Below are positions 59,920-64,000 of a stretch of DNA of 64,000 bases, one piece after another (the stretch's first letter is position 1; each line of letters opens with the position of its first letter). The notes beneath the pieces were generated by a model, which was not told the origin of the DNA, did no database searches, and saw only the letters and a program-made list of their open reading frames with translations. The DNA comes from JASSUD01 sp031963045. GTDB lineage: Bacteria; Pseudomonadota; Gammaproteobacteria; Burkholderiales; Burkholderiaceae. The position numbers were made by a program, and so were the translations under genes. The stretch is from positions 62,001 through 126,000 of the forward strand of contig JASSUK010000032.1 of assembly GCA_031963045.1 (NCBI GenBank), in the 5' to 3' direction.

Positions 59920-60690
59920 ATGAATCCAAGTCAACAACAAACTATTTTGAGTGTGCACCACTGGACCGAGTCGCTCTTTAGCCTCACCTGCACACGCGAC
60001 CCCAGTTTTCGTTTTGAAAATGGGCAATTCACATTAATTGGCCTTGAAGTCAATGGAAAACCCCTGATGCGTGCTTACAGCATGGTGAGCGCCAACTATG
60101 AAGAACATTTAGAGTTTTTGTCGATTAAAGTCCCTGATGGCCCTCTCACCTCGCGCCTGCAGCACGTCAAAGCAGGCGATTTGCTCTATATCAGCAAAAA
60201 AGCTACAGGTACGCTAGTGGCGGATAGCTTGCTCCCCGGACGCACTTTATGGCTTTTGTCCACAGGCACAGGCATCGCTCCATTTATGAGTTTGATCAAA
60301 GACCTCACACTCTATGAAAAATACGAACGGATCGTGCTTACGCACACCTGCCGTTTCATCAATGAGCTGGCCTATTACGACCAGATCACCAATGCGCTCC
60401 CTCATCACCCCTATGTAGGCGAGTGCGTACAACAACAATTACGCTATTACCCCACTGTCACGCGAGAGCCTTTTGCTACACAGGGGCGCATTACGGATTT
60501 GATTCAAAACGGAAAACTGTTCTCCGACCTCGAGCTCCCTGCATTTTCTGTAGAAAATGATCGTTTAATGCTATGTGGCAGCCCAGATATGTTAAAAGAC
60601 ACCCGTGCACTACTTAAAGAACGTGGCTTTACTGAAGGAAGCCATGCCCAGCCAGGTCACTATGTGGTGGAAAAAGCTTTTGTAGCCTAA
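59920..60690 (+). CDS. fpr: Ferredoxin/flavodoxin-NADP reductase
   Basis: A 256-aa FAD enzyme with the flavin motif LMRAYSMVSANYEEHLEFL (RxYS), the NADP region LLSTGTGIAPFMSLIKD and the C-terminal LMLCGSPDMLKDTRALL, ending in VEKAFVA. It shuttles electrons between NADPH and ferredoxin or flavodoxin and supports, among others, Fe-S and radical SAM enzymes (BioB here). No SD is obvious because a truncated repeat reaches to within 3-4 bp of the ATG. Start is otherwise the family start. Confidence 0.93.
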   Translation: MNPSQQQTILSVHHWTESLFSLTCTRDPSFRFENGQFTLIGLEVNGKPLMRAYSMVSANYEEHLEFLSIKVPDGPLTSRLQHVKAGDLLYISKKATGTLVADSLLPGRTLWLLSTGTGIAPFMSLIKDLTLYEKYERIVLTHTCRFINELAYYDQITNALPHHPYVGECVQQQLRYYPTVTREPFATQGRITDLIQNGKLFSDLELPAFSVENDRLMLCGSPDMLKDTRALLKERGFTEGSHAQPGHYVVEKAFVA

Positions 60691-60756
60691 AATTTTGCTT
60701 GCTACTCAAAAAACCACCTGAAGTTTTTATTATTTTTTAACGATTACTTAAATCAT

Positions 60757-62106
60757 ATGGTGCAGATCAAAGACGTTTTGTCTCTACCTGCTAGGCTCGC
60801 ATCCCATTTTGCCCAGGCTACCCCTCCCTCTCTAGCTATTGCTAGTGACGCATATTCATACTCCCGCTTGGGAAGGGCGGGGGAAGAGTCACTCCGCATA
60901 CAGGTTTTTGAATTCGGAGGCTACGATGTGGCAGACACGCCGCCTACCTTCGTCATCAATCAAGAAATGTATTCATTTTCTCAGGTAGATACCCCCTCTG
61001 AAATAGATACCATTTCTAAATTTAAAGCATTTTTTAATGATCAATTCACCAAATTTAAGACCGATGGGGCAGTCGTTTCTAGCCAGATCGTAGATACATT
61101 TCGAAAAGCAATCTGTGTCCAGTCTATGGAGGATTGGAGAAGTTTTCTCGAGTTTTTATCTCCAGAAGAACTCGCCTTCCTCGTTTCCTCCTTAGCTATC
61201 AAATCAAATTTCACGGAAGAGGATCTCGCTGCACTCACAGAAGAATATACGCATGCATACACAGCACTGAGTGAATTATCCAAAGCCAACACACTTTTCA
61301 GCGTCTCGAATATCAGTAAAAATTACTGGCTGACTGCCGAAGAAAAATACGCAATTGAAAAAAACACCCATTCCGGTGCTGTTTTAATAAATCAAGCGCT
61401 AGAAATAGTGTCTACGCTTAAATCTATTCTGGATGAGCTGAAGAAAAATGATTCTACAAACGTCAAGGAATTACTTGAACTGCAATTGCTTTCTTGTTGC
61501 GAATTAGCCAAATCGATTGGGGACCTTAGGCAGCTTGAGGCATCTATAAAATTAGATATTTTTTCAAAACCTAAGATCATCCAGCTCTTAGAGTCCGTGA
61601 CTTTGAATAAATTTTTGGCTTCTGCACCTGCCTTCACAAGTGGCATGCTCAGCGCCTCAATCTATGTAGGATTGTTGATTTGCTCCTCGGCCCAAATATC
61701 ACTTTTTGTTACGATTGCGAGCGTGCTTGCCATCATCGTTAGAGTGGGTGCAACCACGGCAGTATGGTTATATGATCACCGAGAAGTGCAAAAAACCAAG
61801 GACAATAAACAGATAAAAGTAGAAATATTTGGCAAATTAAATTCTTTTTTGGAAAATTCTTTTTTGGAAAAGAGATTAAATATGTCTGCGGATATCTCAC
61901 GAGATATCCACTCCTATACCACTGCAGCGGTGAGTCGTGCATTTAGTAAAACCAAACAAACCTTTGCAGATGAGTTAGCAACGCTTAAAAAGAAATATAA
62001 AGAGCTCGAAGCTGAAAATAAAGAGCTTAAAGCTAATTCTGCAATGCGGTTCGAGGTCATAGAAAAAAGATTACAACAGGTAGAGCACTTCATGTCCGTT
62101 GCTTAA
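60757..62106 (+). CDS. Unknown 449-aa protein with membrane hairpin and coiled coil
   Basis: Not recognised. The N-terminal ~285 residues are polar and mostly helical, with many Ser, Glu and Leu. Two adjacent hydrophobic segments follow (about 290-340; SGMLSASIYVGLLICSS and LFVTIASVLAIIVRVGA), then a charged region and a strong coiled coil at ~398-448 (LKKKYKELEAENKELKANS). No signal peptide and no neighbours in operon. The layout (soluble helical domain, membrane hairpin, coiled coil) is like inclusion-membrane or other host-interaction proteins of intracellular bacteria; that is speculation from shape only. Confidence 0.7.
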   Translation: MVQIKDVLSLPARLASHFAQATPPSLAIASDAYSYSRLGRAGEESLRIQVFEFGGYDVADTPPTFVINQEMYSFSQVDTPSEIDTISKFKAFFNDQFTKFKTDGAVVSSQIVDTFRKAICVQSMEDWRSFLEFLSPEELAFLVSSLAIKSNFTEEDLAALTEEYTHAYTALSELSKANTLFSVSNISKNYWLTAEEKYAIEKNTHSGAVLINQALEIVSTLKSILDELKKNDSTNVKELLELQLLSCCELAKSIGDLRQLEASIKLDIFSKPKIIQLLESVTLNKFLASAPAFTSGMLSASIYVGLLICSSAQISLFVTIASVLAIIVRVGATTAVWLYDHREVQKTKDNKQIKVEIFGKLNSFLENSFLEKRLNMSADISRDIHSYTTAAVSRAFSKTKQTFADELATLKKKYKELEAENKELKANSAMRFEVIEKRLQQVEHFMSVA

Positions 62107-62516
62107 TATCCGCTGTATTGGCAGTCATGCAAACAATACTATGGCTGAAAAATCTGTTCGCGCGCTTTGCAACAATATGGTCAGCTATAGTCCAAAAAAC
62201 CGGAAAATGCTATGGTTCTTGCCTGATTGAATCGTATGCAATCCACCTACAAAAATAAATTACGCACTGCCACCCCGCCTGCCCCACCCTCGTATCCATA
62301 TACTGGTTAAATCTGTACATAATTAAATTTACCCAGTAAATTCGAAATCATGGATAATCAAGTTCCTTTTTTCTGAAAAGGCTTATTAGAGACATACTGC
62401 TTAACCCTCTGCCAGCTACTATCAGAACGTATGAAAAGAGCTTGCTTGCAATTTGCTACACACGCCGAGAGGTAATCAAGGAGTCATGCATTGGAATTAC
62501 AAAAAGGAGACCTTAC
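62107..62516. other. Intergenic region upstream of the NarL-type regulator
   Basis: About 410 bp. AT-rich towards the middle (TAATTAAATTTACCCAGTAAA). It ends with a strong SD, AAAAAGGAGACC, before the regulator start. The reading frame is open upstream of that start but lacks domain content. No gene, repeat copy or terminator recognised. Confidence 0.5.
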
Positions 62517-63170
62517 ATGAGCGTCAGCACTACTTGCTCAGTTCTAATTGTTGACGATCACAGCTTAATGCGCGAAGGCTTACGCATTTTGCTTAGTTCG
62601 ATTCCAAATGTAACCGTGGCGGCAGAAGCAGCGGATGGACGAGAAGCCATCACACTGTGCCGCTCGCTGCAGCCTACGATCGTTTTGATGGACTTAAGCC
62701 TACCGGAATTGGACGGCATTGAAGCTATTCGTCAAATCCATCGACGTTTTCCCAACATCAAAATTCTGGCCCTCACAGCCACAGAGGTACGTGCAGCAGA
62801 TGCGATCAATGCAGGTGCAGCAGGCTACGTACTAAAGCGCAGCGGTAAAAAAGAGCTTTTGCAGGCGATTGAAACTGTCATGCAAAATCGCTTGTATTTA
62901 GACCCGGCTTTAGATGAAACGCAAATCCGCGCTTTAATGGCGAATACGGGCAAAGCGAAGCAACATGCGCTCACGGCACGGGAACGCCAAGTTCTAAAAC
63001 TCATCGCTCAAGGTAACCCCAACCGGGCCATTGCTGAAATCCTCATCATCAGCTTAAAAACCATTGAGACACACCGTCTCAATCTGATGCAAAAACTCGA
63101 CGCACACAATGCCGCAGAGTTAACGCGTTGGGCATACAGGTTAGGCGTATTAAGCGACGATATTTTGTAG
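62517..63170 (+). CDS. NarL/FixJ-type response regulator, orphan
   Basis: A 217-aa protein. The receiver domain (VLIVDDHSLMREGLRILLSS) has the phosphoacceptor Asp in VLMDLSLPELDG and a late Lys in YVLKRSGKKE. The LuxR-type HTH follows (LTARERQVLKLIAQGNPNRA, then LIISLKTIETHRLNLMQKL). No sensor kinase gene is adjacent. Start ATG 62517 has the SD AAGGAG. The TAG stop is the AG of a REP GTAG head. Confidence 0.93.
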   Translation: MSVSTTCSVLIVDDHSLMREGLRILLSSIPNVTVAAEAADGREAITLCRSLQPTIVLMDLSLPELDGIEAIRQIHRRFPNIKILALTATEVRAADAINAGAAGYVLKRSGKKELLQAIETVMQNRLYLDPALDETQIRALMANTGKAKQHALTARERQVLKLIAQGNPNRAIAEILIISLKTIETHRLNLMQKLDAHNAAELTRWAYRLGVLSDDIL

Positions 63171-63205
63171 GTTGGCGGTGAGGCACGAACCCCAACATGC
63201 ATACC
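63167..63205 (+). repeat. REP element overlapping the stop codon of the NarL-type regulator
   Basis: GTAGGTTGGCGGTGAGGCAC then GAACCCCAACATGCATACC. GTAG supplies the TAG at 63168-63170. Confidence 0.82.
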
Positions 63206-63254
63206 ACTGGCTTTTAATCATCGCTTTTGAAACCCATACGCAGGTTTTAGAACG

Positions 63255-63302
63255 GTAGGTTGGTGGTCATCATGTTGAGGGTCGTGCTTAACCTCAACCT
63301 AC
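63255..63302. repeat. Inverted REP fragments overlapping the metH stop codon
   Basis: GTAGGTTGGTGGT at 63255-63267 is the head of a plus-strand REP. It is followed by a minus-strand copy (63271-63302) reading GTAGGTTGAGGTTAAGCACG then ACCCTCAACATG. The minus copy's GTAG gives the metH TAG at 63299-63301. Confidence 0.75.
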
Positions 63303-64000
63303 AGGCCCATTCCTGCAAATGAGCGCTGTGCTTCTTCAGGCGTTAAGCCTTGGCGTTGCGCATAGTCTTCGAGCTGATCTTGCCCCATTTTCCCTACAGA
63401 AAAATAAGTGCTCTCAGGATGTGCGAAATAAAAGCCGCTCACACTTGCTGCAGGCAGCATGGCCCACGATTCGGTCAAAGTCATACCGAGGGCCTTGCAG
63501 CCCAACACATCAAATAAGGCGGTTTTAATTCGATGATCTGGACAGGCTGGGTAGCCAGGTGCAGGACGAATACCTTGATAAGACTCATTGAGTAATTCCG
63601 CAATAGACAAGGTCTCATCAGGCGCATATCCCCATAATTGCGTGCGCACCAGTTCGTGTAAACGCTCAGCAAAGGCCTCTACCAAGCGATCGGTCAGTGC
63701 TTTGAACATAATGCTGCTGTAATCATCGAATGTTTCTTGAAACCGTGCTTCCTGCACTTGCGCTCCAAGTCCTGTAGTTACAGCGAAAAGGCCAATATGA
63801 TCTTGCCTACCAGATGCTTTGGGGGCAATAAAATCAGCCAAGGCGCGATTCGGACGACGGATACGCTGCCCATCCTCCGCAGTAATCACAGGCCGCTCTG
63901 TTTGCTGGCGAGCGGTATGCCAGGTCAGCGCCACTTGCGTACGCGAAGCATCGGTATAAATTTCAATATCATCGTCGTTAACCGTATTTGCAGGAAGCAA
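63299..64000 (-). CDS. metH: Cobalamin-dependent methionine synthase, C-terminal activation domain (partial)
   Basis: The last 233 residues of MetH. They include the SAM-binding activation-domain signature RPAPGYPACPDHRIK, the FDDYSSIMFKALTDRLVEAF helix and SGFYFAHPESTYFSVGKMGQ. This domain reductively remethylates oxidised cobalamin. The rest of the gene lies beyond 64000, so the start cannot be judged. Convergent with the NarL-type regulator; two REPs fill the gap and provide both stop codons. Confidence 0.95.
   Translation of the reverse strand: MLPANTVNDDDIEIYTDASRTQVALTWHTARQQTERPVITAEDGQRIRRPNRALADFIAPKASGRQDHIGLFAVTTGLGAQVQEARFQETFDDYSSIMFKALTDRLVEAFAERLHELVRTQLWGYAPDETLSIAELLNESYQGIRPAPGYPACPDHRIKTALFDVLGCKALGMTLTESWAMLPAASVSGFYFAHPESTYFSVGKMGQDQLEDYAQRQGLTPEEAQRSFAGMGL

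Overview
The window looks like the chromosome of a Burkholderiaceae bacterium with an intracellular or fungus-associated lifestyle; a Mycoavidus/Glomeribacter-type endosymbiont is my best guess. Housekeeping proteins (GlmU, the F0F1 ATP synthase, BioFADB, ArgS, FolD, RpoH, FtsY) read as beta-proteobacterial. Between them lie eukaryote-style repeat proteins (NACHT-WD40, ankyrin), a complete-looking VirB secretion apparatus and many short interspersed palindromes. The organism call is inference; no rRNA or tRNA gene was seen.

Layout. 1-1848: amino-sugar genes glmS (partial) and glmU. 1992-12196: one leftward T4SS operon in the order virB8-B9-B10-B11-lipoprotein-TrbM-like-B2-B3-B4-B5-B6, without virB1, virD4 or a relaxase. 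12541-13523: grxD-ubiX. 13723-18837: a 1704-aa TIR/SEFIR-like, NACHT, pentapeptide, WD40 protein. 19110-26218: atpBEFHAGDC. 26353-32012: a cytochrome P450 followed by bioF-bioA-bioD-bioB. 32101-36163: a membrane protein, rarA and a large ankyrin protein. 36562-37488: rpoH with a perfect CIRCE operator upstream. 37931-50152: a PagL-like lipid A deacylase, an ArgO/LysE exporter, ftsY, an EmrB-type efflux pump, a PhyH-family dioxygenase, a nitronate monooxygenase-like protein, a peptide-binding ABC protein, dsbA, a SPOR protein and argS. 50335-64000: bioC, a YafJ-type amidotransferase, prmC, a metallo-beta-lactamase-fold hydrolase, an exonuclease, folD, a cation efflux protein, H-NS, an MFS transporter, ferredoxin-NADP reductase, an unknown coiled-coil membrane protein, an orphan NarL-type regulator and the 3' end of metH.

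The most unusual feature is a set of three interspersed palindromic repeat families. (1) A REP family with a GTAG head and a hairpin. (2) A 139-142 bp element with about 27-bp terminal inverted repeats that appears to duplicate a TA target. (3) A roughly 99-bp element, also TA-flanked. Family 2 has two copies inserted exactly in frame (142 + 2 = 144 bp, 48 codons) in the N-terminal region of two exported proteins, adding the same 48-residue peptide to both. This resembles the in-frame palindromic elements of Rickettsia. Ends of families 1 and 2 also form the stop codons of about ten genes, including both genes of the convergent pair folD/fieF from a single insertion.

The genes suggest a cell that makes its own biotin (bioC, bioFADB, perhaps a BioI-like P450), respires, exports proteins through a T4SS, and may deploy ankyrin or NACHT-WD40 proteins against host or phage. 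Positions read by eye within long homopolymer lines may be off by one base.
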